50,860 bases of DNA, taken from Planctomycetota bacterium (lineage in GTDB: Bacteria; Planctomycetota; Planctomycetia; Gemmatales; Gemmataceae). The position numbers and the translations under genes were made by a program. Below are positions 25,092 to 33,893 of the stretch, piece by piece (within the stretch, counting starts at the first letter, position 1; each line of letters starts with the position of its first letter). Where the stretch lies: contig JAKBAI010000005.1 in the NCBI GenBank assembly GCA_021809185.1, forward strand, positions 1-50,860. The letters are read 5' to 3'. The notes under the pieces were generated by a model that ran no database searches, was not told the DNA's origin, and saw nothing but the letters and a program-made list of their open reading frames with translations.

Positions 25092-26963
25092 GCCAAATTG
25101 ATCGTCATTCAGGGGCCGGATGAAGGGAACCAATTTGAGTTGGCAATCGGTATCAATTCCTTGGGGAGAGATCGCCAAGGGAGTATCTATCTGCATGATC
25201 ATGAGTGTTCACGGCATCATGCGGAGATCGACCTTAGTGCGCAGGGGGAATGTCGAATTCGCGATCTCGGGAGCGCAAACGGTACTCGCGTCAATACCAA
25301 AACGATTCGTGAAGTGCCGCTCCATTCGGGAGATCATATCGAGGTTGGCAAAACCATTCTTGTATATCATCATGTTCCTCGCAAAAATATTGAAAGCAAT
25401 CCTGCGGATCAGGTCCGAGTTGTGCATCAGGAAGATGCTCTGCAATCATCAGCTATTGTGCGGACTTTAGCGGTATCCGAAGGTAGTCGGATTTTGGCAC
25501 GGCCTGAATTGGCCCAAACCGATTGGTTGAAAGGTCGTTTAGCCAATCTGAGTATCATGTACGAAAGTATCCAAGCGGTCAGCCATATTTTGGATATCGA
25601 TGAATTACTCGAAAAGATGATGGATCTGATTTTGACATCGATAGAAGCAGATCACGGTTGTATGATGCTGTACGATCCCGAGCGCACTGAATACACTCCC
25701 AAGGCAGTCCGGTATCGATCGGGGGTCAATCATCAGGAAAAAATGTTGATTAGCAGGACGATCATGGATTACGTGCTCCGCGAAAAGAAGGGGGTATTGA
25801 TTTCCGATGCCACCAAAGATGAACGGTTTAGTTCGGGGCAAAGTATAACGCACTTTCATATTCACGAGGTGATATGCGTGCCTATGAAGGGGCGGCATGA
25901 AACGCTGGGAGTATTATTTTTAGATACGCAAACTTCACCGCAAGAACTGATTCGCCAACGCAAAGAATCAGGTAAATTGACCGATGATCATCTTGCTCTC
26001 GCTATAGCGATTGCTCACCAAGCCGCTCTGGCCGTCGAGGAGACCCGTTATCACCAAGCTCTTATTCAATCGGAACGGCTTGCGGCTATTGGTCAAACGA
26101 TTACGGCTCTCTCTCATCATATCAAAAATATTATGCAAGGAATCATTTTTGGAAGCGATATGGTACGGATGTCCCTAAATAGCACAAAACCCGAGCCAGA
26201 TCTGGAATTGTTGAAAAAAGGCTGGAAATTAGTAGAAAAAAATCAGGCCAGGATTCATGATCTGGTTATGGATATGTTGAACTTTTCGAAAGATCGTGAA
26301 CCGATCTTAGAATCAACCGATTTGAATCAGCTCGTCCGAGATGTAATCGATGTGGTTCAGGGGAGAATTGCGGATCATGCAATTAAATTCGAGGTTCATT
26401 TATCGGAGACTTTGCCCCAGATCATGATGGATCCAACCGGAATCCATCGTGCTCTATTGAATATTGTCAGCAATGCCATCGATGCCATTCAAGATTTACC
26501 CCCAGAAAAAGATCGTTATCTCGCTCTTCAAACCATTTTAGAAAATGATCATGAATGGGTTCGTATTATTGTTTTAGATCACGGTTCGGGAATTCCCCTC
26601 GAGAAACAACAAGAGATTTTTAAGCCATTTGTAAGCTCTAAAGGGGCAAAAGGGACTGGATTGGGTTTGCCAGTCAGTCAAAAAATTCTGCGTGAGCATG
26701 GTGGAGATATTTTGTTGCAAAGCCAGGTGGGGAAAGGGAGTAAATTTGTATTGCGTTTGCCGATTAAATCGACCGTAGGGGTCGAGAAAACGAATCTACA
26801 TGTTCCCCTGTCTCCTTCCAGTTTTTCTTCACCAACGTCATCATTGCCAACGTCAACTCCTCCGCATTCCGTTTCAACTGATTCTTCTTCATCCAATTCT
26901 TCTCCATCAAATTCTGGACCAGTTCTAAAATCACAGATCGAGAAAGAACTTGGCAATTCTTGA
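25089..26963 (+). CDS. FHA-GAF sensor histidine kinase
   Basis: A soluble 624-residue sensor kinase. An FHA phosphopeptide-binding domain fills about 1-95 (LHDHECSRHHAEIDL, RDLGSANGTRVN). A GAF domain covers about 165-310. The dimerisation/phosphoacceptor helix has the His near residue 342 in TALSHHIKNIMQGI. The ATPase domain has the N box HRALLNIVSNAIDAIQ, G1 LDHGSGIP and G2 GAKGTGLGLPVSQKIL. The last 55 residues are a Ser/Pro/Thr-rich tail. No membrane segment is present, so it senses cytoplasmic cues, and the FHA domain suggests input from Ser/Thr kinases. No response regulator gene is nearby. The closest downstream gene on the strand is a BON protein. Confidence 0.92.
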   Translation: MAKLIVIQGPDEGNQFELAIGINSLGRDRQGSIYLHDHECSRHHAEIDLSAQGECRIRDLGSANGTRVNTKTIREVPLHSGDHIEVGKTILVYHHVPRKNIESNPADQVRVVHQEDALQSSAIVRTLAVSEGSRILARPELAQTDWLKGRLANLSIMYESIQAVSHILDIDELLEKMMDLILTSIEADHGCMMLYDPERTEYTPKAVRYRSGVNHQEKMLISRTIMDYVLREKKGVLISDATKDERFSSGQSITHFHIHEVICVPMKGRHETLGVLFLDTQTSPQELIRQRKESGKLTDDHLALAIAIAHQAALAVEETRYHQALIQSERLAAIGQTITALSHHIKNIMQGIIFGSDMVRMSLNSTKPEPDLELLKKGWKLVEKNQARIHDLVMDMLNFSKDREPILESTDLNQLVRDVIDVVQGRIADHAIKFEVHLSETLPQIMMDPTGIHRALLNIVSNAIDAIQDLPPEKDRYLALQTILENDHEWVRIIVLDHGSGIPLEKQQEIFKPFVSSKGAKGTGLGLPVSQKILREHGGDILLQSQVGKGSKFVLRLPIKSTVGVEKTNLHVPLSPSSFSSPTSSLPTSTPPHSVSTDSSSSNSSPSNSGPVLKSQIEKELGNS

Positions 26964-27183
26964 AACTAGTTCGATTTGCGAAACCTTATTCGATTTTTCA
27001 TTTACAACGGTTTCCGATCGAACTGGGAAAGTTGGAATCGTTGTAATCAGCTAAGTTTATCAACCAATCTGATTAAATTGAATCTTTTACGAACAAGTGC
27101 TATCCCCAATGATCGTTTCTTTAGTGAAAATAGAAGAAGAAGATAAAAATGATTTAGTTTTGCACAACATTGAGGGTATGATC

Positions 27184-28002
27184 ATGAATCGAATAAAAAC
27201 TCAATCATGGAGGAAGATCGTTACCGGTGGGATTTTTTTTCTATTTGGAATATTTTGTCTTTGGCGCTTAGATGCAGAAGAAGTGAATAAGTCTATTGAT
27301 GTTTCGGATAATCAAATCGAGCTGCAAGCTCGTTCGATTCTGGCGAAAGATAGCGAATGTGCGCAAGGTAATTTTGGTGTCGATGTTGAGAAAGGGTGTG
27401 CGACTATTTGGGGAACAACAACCAGTGCTAAACAGGCAAAGCGAGCGAAGGATCTTGTCAGCAAGATTAATGGCATCCGGTCGGTAAAGCTCGATCTGCA
27501 AATCAACGCCCCCGTTGATGAATTGGTAGAGAAGATTGGGCGAGATGTCCGGCAATCGAATAACTCATTTTCACGGTCATCTCTTAATCCAATGCAGTCA
27601 AATTCAAATCGGATCGATGGGTCTCCTACCCCAATTTTGAGTATGAATTCTGTAAATCCTCCGCTAAAAGCTCTGCATACCAATTCCGGTCAACTTGTGC
27701 GCCAAGGAAATAATGAAACGGGACGAGGATCGCCAAATATGCCTCATAAATCTTCTGAATTTAAAACGAAGGCTGTAACTCTTTTGAGACCAAATCTGCA
27801 AACCACGACTGATATGGAATCATGGTTACGCGGGGTTGTTCGACAAGATAAACGATTCTCGAATTTAAAATGGGAATGGAAATCTCCCGGAATCTTACTT
27901 CTTTCTGGGAAAGTCGATCGGGTTGCCGAAGTTTGGAAATTAGCGGATCAGCTTCGCGACTTTAAAGAAGTAAAGTCGATTATCCTTGGGAATTTTGAAT
28001 AG
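27184..28002 (+). CDS. Exported BON-domain protein
   Basis: A 272-residue exported protein. I choose ATG 27184 because GAGGG lies 8 bp upstream and it starts MNRIKTQSWRKIVTGG, a signal peptide (hydrophobic about 13-26, then LDAEEVNK); the open frame extends upstream to a GTG at 27097. A BON-type domain (about 40-105, GVDVEKGCATIWGTTTSAKQAKRA) is followed by a Ser/Asn-rich linker and a second BON-like repeat at the end (WEWKSPGILLLSGKVDRVAE). BON domains bind membranes or polysaccharide-like ligands. It may be co-expressed with the kinase 220 bp upstream, but this is not certain. Confidence 0.8.
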   Translation: MNRIKTQSWRKIVTGGIFFLFGIFCLWRLDAEEVNKSIDVSDNQIELQARSILAKDSECAQGNFGVDVEKGCATIWGTTTSAKQAKRAKDLVSKINGIRSVKLDLQINAPVDELVEKIGRDVRQSNNSFSRSSLNPMQSNSNRIDGSPTPILSMNSVNPPLKALHTNSGQLVRQGNNETGRGSPNMPHKSSEFKTKAVTLLRPNLQTTTDMESWLRGVVRQDKRFSNLKWEWKSPGILLLSGKVDRVAEVWKLADQLRDFKEVKSIILGNFE

Positions 28003-28065
28003 TTTAATCGAATGAGTTGTGCTAAACTGATTTGGAGATTGTTTTTTTAGAGTGCGTTTCATTTA

Positions 28066-28098
28066 GAGAGTCGTCAAATTTCATGGTTGACGGCTCTC
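28066..28098. terminator. Hairpin between convergent BON and ftsK genes
   Basis: GAGAGTCGTCAA (28066-28077) pairs with TTGACGGCTCTC (28087-28098) with one G-U pair and a 9-base loop. It lies midway between the convergent stops (28002 and 28155), as expected for a shared terminator, but lacks T runs. Confidence 0.6.
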
Positions 28099-28154
28099 GG
28101 TATTAGTGGAGTGGAGATCGATTTAGAAAATAGAATCGACTCCGGAATTGCGAA

Positions 28155-30848
28155 TTAGATCTCATCCACTTCCCAATCGGGTTGACGCATTTTTGACCAT
28201 TCCTCTTGGCTAATTAAAACTTCGCGGGCATGCGCCCCATTATAACTGCCGACAATCCCATCCTCGGCTAGAAAATCGATCAGCCTAGCGGCTCTTCCAT
28301 AGCCAATGCCTAACGCTCGCTGTAAAAGGGAAACACTGCCACGCCCCTCGCGGATGACAATTTCAGCAGCTTGTTCGAAAAGTTCATCCCGTTTTTTCCC
28401 AGATTCCAGAATTTCTCCAGGATCCCGCGGTTTTTCTTCGATCTTCAGTAATTCGCTATCATATTCGGGATTCTCGACTTCGAGGAAATTGACGATCCGT
28501 GTAATTTCGGCATCGGAAGCGAAAGCCCCTTGTGCTCGCACGATGGTGCTGGTACTCGGTTGCAGGAAAAGCATATCCCCTTTCCCTAAAAGTTTCTCAG
28601 CCCCTGATTCATCCAGTACCACTCGACTATTGGAACGATCGGCGACCTGAAAACAGATCCGCGCGGGGAGGTTTGATTTGATCAAACCGGTAATAACATC
28701 AACCGTGGGCCGTTGGGTCGTTAGAATGAGATGAATTCCCGCAGCTCGTGATTTTTGCGCTAATCGAATAATGTGCCCCTCGACCTCTTTTTTCATCGCC
28801 ATCATCAGATCGCCAACTTCATCGATGATGATGACTATGTAGGGCATTCGCTCTGGGATTTTTGCCTTTTCTTCATCTGTCGGTTTAACTCGCCGCAAGA
28901 TCTCCTCATAAGTAAGATCATTGTAGCCAACAATATTACGAACTCGGCAGCGTCGCAATATATTGTAACGCTCTTCCATTTTATCGACCCCCCAAGCGAG
29001 GATCGCTTCTGCTTTACTATTGTCGGTTACAACCGGGTGCATTAGATGAGGTAGTTTAGCGTATTCCGCCAATTCGACCTGCTTCGGGTCGATCATGAGC
29101 ATTTTACAATGATCCGCGGTGCAAGTGAGCAATAAACTAACAATTATCGAATTGAGACAGACCGATTTACCAGTTCCGGTTCGCCCGGCAATCAATAAAT
29201 GGGGCATATCGGCAAGATCATAGGCTAAGGGGTAGCCTTCACTATCTTTACCTAACAATAGCGGGAGTTTAGCTTTGCGAATGAATTCTTGGGCCGATAA
29301 GGCAATTTCTTTAAGCCGAACGATCACTCGCTGTTCATTTGGGACTTCGATACCGACCGTATTCTTTCCTGGAATTGGGGCAACCATCCGCACACTCGGA
29401 ACCCGCAAATTGAGAGCGATATCATCGGCTAGAGCAGTGACTTTCGTTAGCCGTAATCCAGTTTCCAAGGCGATTTCGTATTGCGTGATTACTGGACCAG
29501 GATGAATGCCAACAACGCGAATGTTTAAACCGAAGTCCTGAAATGTCTTTTCTAGTAATTGGGCGATTGGCCGGAGTTTTTCTTCATGGGCCTCTACTTT
29601 TTTGATCACCATATCATCTAATAATTCAAGCGATGGGAGCTGCGCCGATAACTCTTCATCTGCAGAGCTTGACTGCTCTTGCGGCAGATTCGAAATCGAA
29701 AGTTCTTGCGGAGCTTTGTTGGTAAGATTCTCGAATATCGCTAACTCTCTATTCGAGTCCTGCGGTTCGATGGTGCTCAGCGGATTGCCGATCTTTGCTT
29801 GTAGTATTTCTGAAGATATTTCCATTTTGTTCGCTGGTCGCGTCGACATCTGTTTGTTGATTGGTGCAAGAGAGCTTAGATGAGACCGAAAGATATTCAA
29901 GCGATTTTGGGTGATCTGAATTATCTGTAAATTTGTTTTGTGAATGAGGGGAAAGATCCGCATGCTTCGCACGACGATCTGTTTTAATAGTCTACAGATA
30001 ATCTTGATAACCATCCAAGCGAAGCGAATGACGGTCCAAGCGAAGCGAATAATGATCCAGGTAAGACGATCGAGACACAGAATTAAACCAAGGAGCACCA
30101 TGGCGATCTGGCAAAGAATAACTCCTTGAGGTTGAAAGCGATTCGAAATCTGAAACTGTAACCAAGCGCCAATCGTTCCTCCCGGTCCACTACTTAAAGG
30201 CCCATACTTTTCAAAAGCAGTGATCTGTTGACAAAGGATACACGCAGAAGCGATGAGTAAAATCCAACCAACTATTTGGGTCATGACCTGCGTTAGGGTT
30301 CGATTGTATAACAGGGCGAGCGATAATCCGATCAAAGCCAAAAAGAGGATATAGGAGCCGAGACCCAAAACCAATCCAAATTCGTAACGAAGGAAAACGC
30401 CAGGTTCGCCAAGAATGTTCTTGAATAATCCGGGAAGGTGATTCAAATTAGGTGTTTCTTCGCCGGCAAGGACTAATCCAAAACAGAATGCGATAAATAA
30501 CATCCCCCAAAAAGCCCCATCAAGTCTCCAGTGACTTTTCATGGGGGATCGTATTGGCAGTGAGTTACTTTTTTTTACTTTTGCACTCTCTCTTGCTCCT
30601 TCTTTTGCACTCTCTTTTGCTCCCTGTTCGAAGTCGGTATTTTTTATGGCCTTGGAACTTTTTTTTGTGCTCGAATTCTCTTTTGAAATTTCTTTAGAAC
30701 TTTCTTTAGAAGTAGATCGGTTCGCTTTTTTGCTACCAGATTGGTCGAGTTCTAGTTGTGGCGCTATCTCTTTGATGAACGATGTTTCATTTTCGATTTT
30801 CTCGGATTCATGATCTCTATTATTTTCCTTATCTTTCCCTTTGGCCAT
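28155..30848 (-). CDS. ftsK: DNA translocase FtsK/SpoIIIE
   Basis: Septal DNA pump that clears and aligns chromosome termini at division. ATG 30848 (MAKGKDKENN) has GGAG 9 bp upstream; the frame is open to 30968. The N-terminal 90-100 residues are low complexity (repeated KES/AKES units). Four or five membrane helices lie between about residues 105 and 260. The motor domain has Walker A GRTGTGKS near residue 554, Walker B IIIDEVGDLMM and the LTTQRPTVDVITGLIK stretch. A gamma winged helix (GSVSLLQRALGIGYGRAARLID) closes the protein. A 21-bp tandem duplication (30014-30055) makes the repeated IRFAW segments after the membrane part. Confidence 0.94.
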   Translation of the reverse strand: MAKGKDKENNRDHESEKIENETSFIKEIAPQLELDQSGSKKANRSTSKESSKEISKENSSTKKSSKAIKNTDFEQGAKESAKEGARESAKVKKSNSLPIRSPMKSHWRLDGAFWGMLFIAFCFGLVLAGEETPNLNHLPGLFKNILGEPGVFLRYEFGLVLGLGSYILFLALIGLSLALLYNRTLTQVMTQIVGWILLIASACILCQQITAFEKYGPLSSGPGGTIGAWLQFQISNRFQPQGVILCQIAMVLLGLILCLDRLTWIIIRFAWTVIRFAWMVIKIICRLLKQIVVRSMRIFPLIHKTNLQIIQITQNRLNIFRSHLSSLAPINKQMSTRPANKMEISSEILQAKIGNPLSTIEPQDSNRELAIFENLTNKAPQELSISNLPQEQSSSADEELSAQLPSLELLDDMVIKKVEAHEEKLRPIAQLLEKTFQDFGLNIRVVGIHPGPVITQYEIALETGLRLTKVTALADDIALNLRVPSVRMVAPIPGKNTVGIEVPNEQRVIVRLKEIALSAQEFIRKAKLPLLLGKDSEGYPLAYDLADMPHLLIAGRTGTGKSVCLNSIIVSLLLTCTADHCKMLMIDPKQVELAEYAKLPHLMHPVVTDNSKAEAILAWGVDKMEERYNILRRCRVRNIVGYNDLTYEEILRRVKPTDEEKAKIPERMPYIVIIIDEVGDLMMAMKKEVEGHIIRLAQKSRAAGIHLILTTQRPTVDVITGLIKSNLPARICFQVADRSNSRVVLDESGAEKLLGKGDMLFLQPSTSTIVRAQGAFASDAEITRIVNFLEVENPEYDSELLKIEEKPRDPGEILESGKKRDELFEQAAEIVIREGRGSVSLLQRALGIGYGRAARLIDFLAEDGIVGSYNGAHAREVLISQEEWSKMRQPDWEVDEI
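30014..30055. repeat. 21-bp tandem duplication inside ftsK
   Basis: Two 21-bp units beginning TCCAAGCGAAGCGAAT (30014-30034, 30035-30055) share a 16-bp identical core. The period keeps the reading frame and encodes two heptads of type IRFAWTV. Confidence 0.8.
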
Positions 30849-31046
30849 CCGCTTTTTCTCCATCAAGCTGAGAAAACCCCTTATTCGAATGTAATCGACC
30901 AGATAATTCGCCGATATTTTTGATTTGAACGGGAATTTGTCCATTCTTGTTGGAAATAGAGTGACCATTCGATAAAATGAGAATAATTGGTTTGTTTATG
31001 TAGTGAAGCAGATTGGGAATTTGAAGCGAATGGTTGTTATTTATCG

Positions 31047-31502
31047 ATGATTCATATTGCATTATGGGAACCAGAAATACCACCAAATACGGGAAATATT
31101 GCTAGGCTATGTGCGGCAACAGGAACGATGCTTCACATTATTGGTAAGCCCGGATTTCGATTAAATGATCGTGACCTAAAACGTGCGGGCCTGGATTATT
31201 GGCATGCAGTTACGTGGAAGCAACACACTACTTTTAGCAACTTCGAACAAGAGTTTCCTCGTCAGATGATTTTTGCGATTGAAACGGTGGAAACCCCTAT
31301 TTACACTCAAGCAAAATATGTTGATGGATGCTGTTTATTATTTGGAAATGAAAGCCGAGGATTGCCCGATACGATTCGTGAGCGTTACTCGAATCAGGTT
31401 TTTGGTATCCCAATGCTGAGTAAAGAGGTACGCAGTCTAAATCTAGCAAATAGTGTTTCTATCGTTTTGTATGAGGCGCTGAGACAGCTCTCAGGATGGT
31501 AA
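31047..31502 (+). CDS. trmL: tRNA (cytidine/uridine-34-2'-O)-methyltransferase, TrmL-type SPOUT
   Basis: Methylates the wobble ribose of leucine tRNAs using SAM, as a knotted SPOUT dimer. ATG 31047 gives MIHIALWEPEIPPNTGNIARLCAATG, the canonical TrmL start; the frame is open 20 codons further up from a TTG without support. The C-terminal knot is visible as LLFGNESRGLP and IPMLSKEVRSLNLANSVSIVLYEA. 151 residues, a normal length. It is divergent from ftsK with about 200 bp between the starts. Confidence 0.95.
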   Translation: MIHIALWEPEIPPNTGNIARLCAATGTMLHIIGKPGFRLNDRDLKRAGLDYWHAVTWKQHTTFSNFEQEFPRQMIFAIETVETPIYTQAKYVDGCCLLFGNESRGLPDTIRERYSNQVFGIPMLSKEVRSLNLANSVSIVLYEALRQLSGW

Positions 31503-32062
31503 TCTTGCTAAAGTCTACCAAATGCAGATGCAATCGGTTTTTACTCCGAATATAGAGCCTTTTCTATTATCAGTTCTATTGAGTTTATTGATTCGGCGTT
31601 TATGATTTTCATTCACTTTCCTTAGATGATTAGCTGTTTTGGGGATCGTATCCATGTCAGATTATGTTCATCGAATAAAAATCAGTCCATATCTAGAGGG
31701 AAACTTCAACATAATTCTTCTTTCCTGCACTTAGGAAATTGAATGCTTCTCAGGAATGATTGATATATTTGTTAGTCGATCTGGATGGAAATTGGGGGTT
31801 TTGGAAAAAACTTCTGGCAAAGAAAAGGCGAGAGTCCGATTGCTCTTATAGGGAGCGTTTAAAGGGAGCGTTTAGAGTAAACTCTTATCGTGAGCCCCAA
31901 TAGAGAGCTTTATAGCAAAATGAGTCAATCGATAATACAAGGTTTGAACCAATAATTTTTTGGAAGAGATCTTTGTAAGGTTTATTGTCGAATTATCTAT
32001 AAATGCTGGAGATGACCGAGTAACTCCAATAGTTAACCAAGATTTGTAAGAAAGACTTTCGC
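31503..32062. other. Spacer downstream of trmL
   Basis: A 560-bp gap with a 13-bp tandem duplication of AGGGAGCGTTTA at 31850-31875. I see no coding frame, terminator with T run, or RNA gene. The promoter of the next gene should be here. Confidence 0.5.
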
Positions 32063-32401
32063 ATGCTCGATCGTTCGGAGTTAGAATTCAGTAATCTTCA
32101 ACAACTAAGATCCTTTGTCAAAGAAACATTATGCCAGCCGGATCGATTGGATGCCAACCAGGTTCGCTTTTATGAATCTCCAGTGAAAGGGAAAAAAGGG
32201 ACCTATCAAGGAATTGCTTTTTTTGTGCATGGACCGCGCTTACTGCAAACAACGTCAATCTGGCTAGCCAATGAAAATCGAATCCTATTTTATTCTTCAA
32301 CAGGGATTCGATTTCTGGAAGTCTTTCTTACTAGCTCCCCAGTAGAGAAACATCATTTAAAAGAGTATTTTGAAAAATCAGATTTAGCGGTTGCTTCTTG
32401 A
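32063..32401 (+). CDS. Small protein of unknown function (112 residues)
   Basis: I do not recognise this protein. It is soluble, with no signal peptide or membrane segment, and appears folded: mixed polar helices at the start (SNLQQLRSFVKETLCQ) and alternating beta-like strands in the middle (TYQGIAFFVHGPRLLQTTSIWLA, NRILFYSSTGIRFLEVFL). The start is ATG 32063 after a weak purine-rich stretch. It stands alone, 560 bp after trmL and 425 bp before the cyclophilin gene. Codon use is like its neighbours, so I think it is real. Confidence 0.65.
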   Translation: MLDRSELEFSNLQQLRSFVKETLCQPDRLDANQVRFYESPVKGKKGTYQGIAFFVHGPRLLQTTSIWLANENRILFYSSTGIRFLEVFLTSSPVEKHHLKEYFEKSDLAVAS

Positions 32402-32826
32402 GTTAATTCTTGAGTAATTTCTTGAACTAGTTTCTTGGTAGGCTAGGTAATAACTTTAGTGAACTCGCTGTGAATCATCAATTTTTTTAGATCCGATTTT
32501 ATCTATTTCTATTCCATTTTCGATCAAAAAATAGGAACAAAGAATCAAAATTCCGAGTAACTCTGGGACTTCGGCGTTCCGCTTGACGAAAACGAACTCG
32601 ATTGATATTGGTCTATGTCGACCGTTTTATCCAAAAGAAAATAATTCTCAAGAAAAAGGTTATCTAGTGATTCCGTTAAATCGGGATCTTGCTGAAGAAC
32701 GAGAGTTTCAAAAGAACGATTGCTTGCTGGGTCATTTCAAAGGATAAAACAGGAAGCTAGAGATAATTTAAAGAAGATGGGACGGAGCTAAAAATAGAGA
32801 TGCTGAAAGATATAGGGGGGTTGGCA
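32402..32826. other. Spacer containing a coding-like open stretch
   Basis: A 425-bp gap. Its middle (32535-32747) is an uninterrupted plus-strand frame of 70 codons ending in TAA that lacks an ATG or a ribosome site; the best start is a TTG at 32583. The remainder is AT-rich. The cyclophilin ribosome site lies at its end. Confidence 0.5.
32535..32747 (+). pseudogene. Possible gene remnant or very short gene (70 open codons)
   Basis: Plus-strand open frame between TAG 32532 and TAA 32745. The codons look like those of neighbouring genes (GGT CTA TGT CGA CCG, and the peptide part KGYLVIPLNRDLAEEREF), but no ATG exists. A TTG at 32583 would give 54 residues without a ribosome site. I do not recognise the peptide. 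It may be a decayed gene or chance. Confidence 0.2.
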
Positions 32827-33723
32827 ATGAAGCTCAAATCAATGAAGTCTAAAACAACGAAAAGATTTTTAGTTTTTCTGGGGATCTCGATCCTAACTAG
32901 TTGCTCAACCAAGAAGACAGAAACTGATATAAACTCAGGTCAGAACGATTCAGCTACGCACATTACCCAAAAGCCGGATTTAAAAGGGATTCCCGAAGTT
33001 CCAGCAACCGAACTGGATCCGAGTAAAATGGTCGAGCTATCTTTCGACAAAGCGATGATCCTTGATGATGTGCCCGAAGACCAGATTTTGCCCCCTGATA
33101 AGACCATTGCGGGTAAGAGTACCGCCCTCATTCGAAAACAGGTGGAATTACAATGGCCAAATATTCGCTTGTTGGATGAGAAGGGCAAAATCAAGAAATT
33201 CACGGTACTGATGGAAACCGATTTAGGAACAGTAAAAATAGCTCTGCGCCCTGAATTATCTCCTAATCATGTGCGAAATTTTGTTGCCCTTATTCAAACA
33301 GGCTATTACGATGGGTTGCGGATTGATCGGATTGTCCACCAACAATATCAATCTATGGATGGTACTACCAATCGATTAGATTTGCTTCGCGCTGGTTGCC
33401 CGATAGGGATAGGGGATGAAGGGATCGGTCACTTGGGTTATTGGTTAAAACCTGAATTCTCGAAAACAGAAAAAAATGAAACAGGAACCGTTGGTTTTTG
33501 GCATGATGCGTCCCCAACTTCGGCCTGTTGCCGATTTTACATTGCCCTCGATTCGGCACCACTCCTTGATGGAGAATATACAATCATAGGTAAAGTAGTC
33601 GAGGGGATCGACCATCTAAAGGAAATATCTAAAACACGGGGTATGATTTCCAAAATTGAATCCGACCAAGAAAAACCGATGAACCCCGTGATTATTCATC
33701 GAATGGTTGTACAATCTCCCTAA
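32827..33723 (+). CDS. Lipoprotein peptidyl-prolyl isomerase, cyclophilin type
   Basis: Folding catalyst on the periplasmic side of a membrane. The start MKLKSMKSKTTKR at 32827 has AGGGGGG about 6 bp upstream; an ATG nine codons earlier is less likely. The signal peptide ends in a lipobox SILTSC, so the mature protein is lipid-anchored. After a linker of roughly 100 residues, the cyclophilin fold begins at FTVLMETDLGTVKIALRPE with SPNHVRNFVALIQTGYYDG. The usual FHR active-site arginine motif appears only in altered form (LRIDRIVHQQ), so isomerase activity is uncertain. Confidence 0.88.
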   Translation: MKLKSMKSKTTKRFLVFLGISILTSCSTKKTETDINSGQNDSATHITQKPDLKGIPEVPATELDPSKMVELSFDKAMILDDVPEDQILPPDKTIAGKSTALIRKQVELQWPNIRLLDEKGKIKKFTVLMETDLGTVKIALRPELSPNHVRNFVALIQTGYYDGLRIDRIVHQQYQSMDGTTNRLDLLRAGCPIGIGDEGIGHLGYWLKPEFSKTEKNETGTVGFWHDASPTSACCRFYIALDSAPLLDGEYTIIGKVVEGIDHLKEISKTRGMISKIESDQEKPMNPVIIHRMVVQSP

Positions 33724-33836
33724 GACCGATTATAGGAAATGTGTTCGATCCGAATCATCGAATCTGAATTAATATAAACTTGAGTCTGGTGAACGGTTTA
33801 CCAACCAAGCGGTATGTGAGAGATCATAAAAGGATC

Positions 33837-33865
33837 GTTAAAAAGAGGGATCGAATCTTTTTAAC
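33837..33865 (+). promoter_or_regulatory. 10-bp hairpin just upstream of dnaX
   Basis: GTTAAAAAGA (33837-33846) pairs exactly with TCTTTTTAAC (33856-33865), ending 28 bp before the dnaX start. It could terminate the cyclophilin transcript or be a leader hairpin of dnaX, which otherwise shows no ribosome site. Confidence 0.5.
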
Positions 33866-33893
33866 TCTAAGAAATTAAATTTGTGGACCACCC

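Noticed and set aside
33837-33865. Strong intrinsic terminator before dnaX
   Set aside because: The hairpin is exact, but the arm is AT-only at its base and TCTAAG rather than a T run follows, so I list it only as a regulatory candidate.
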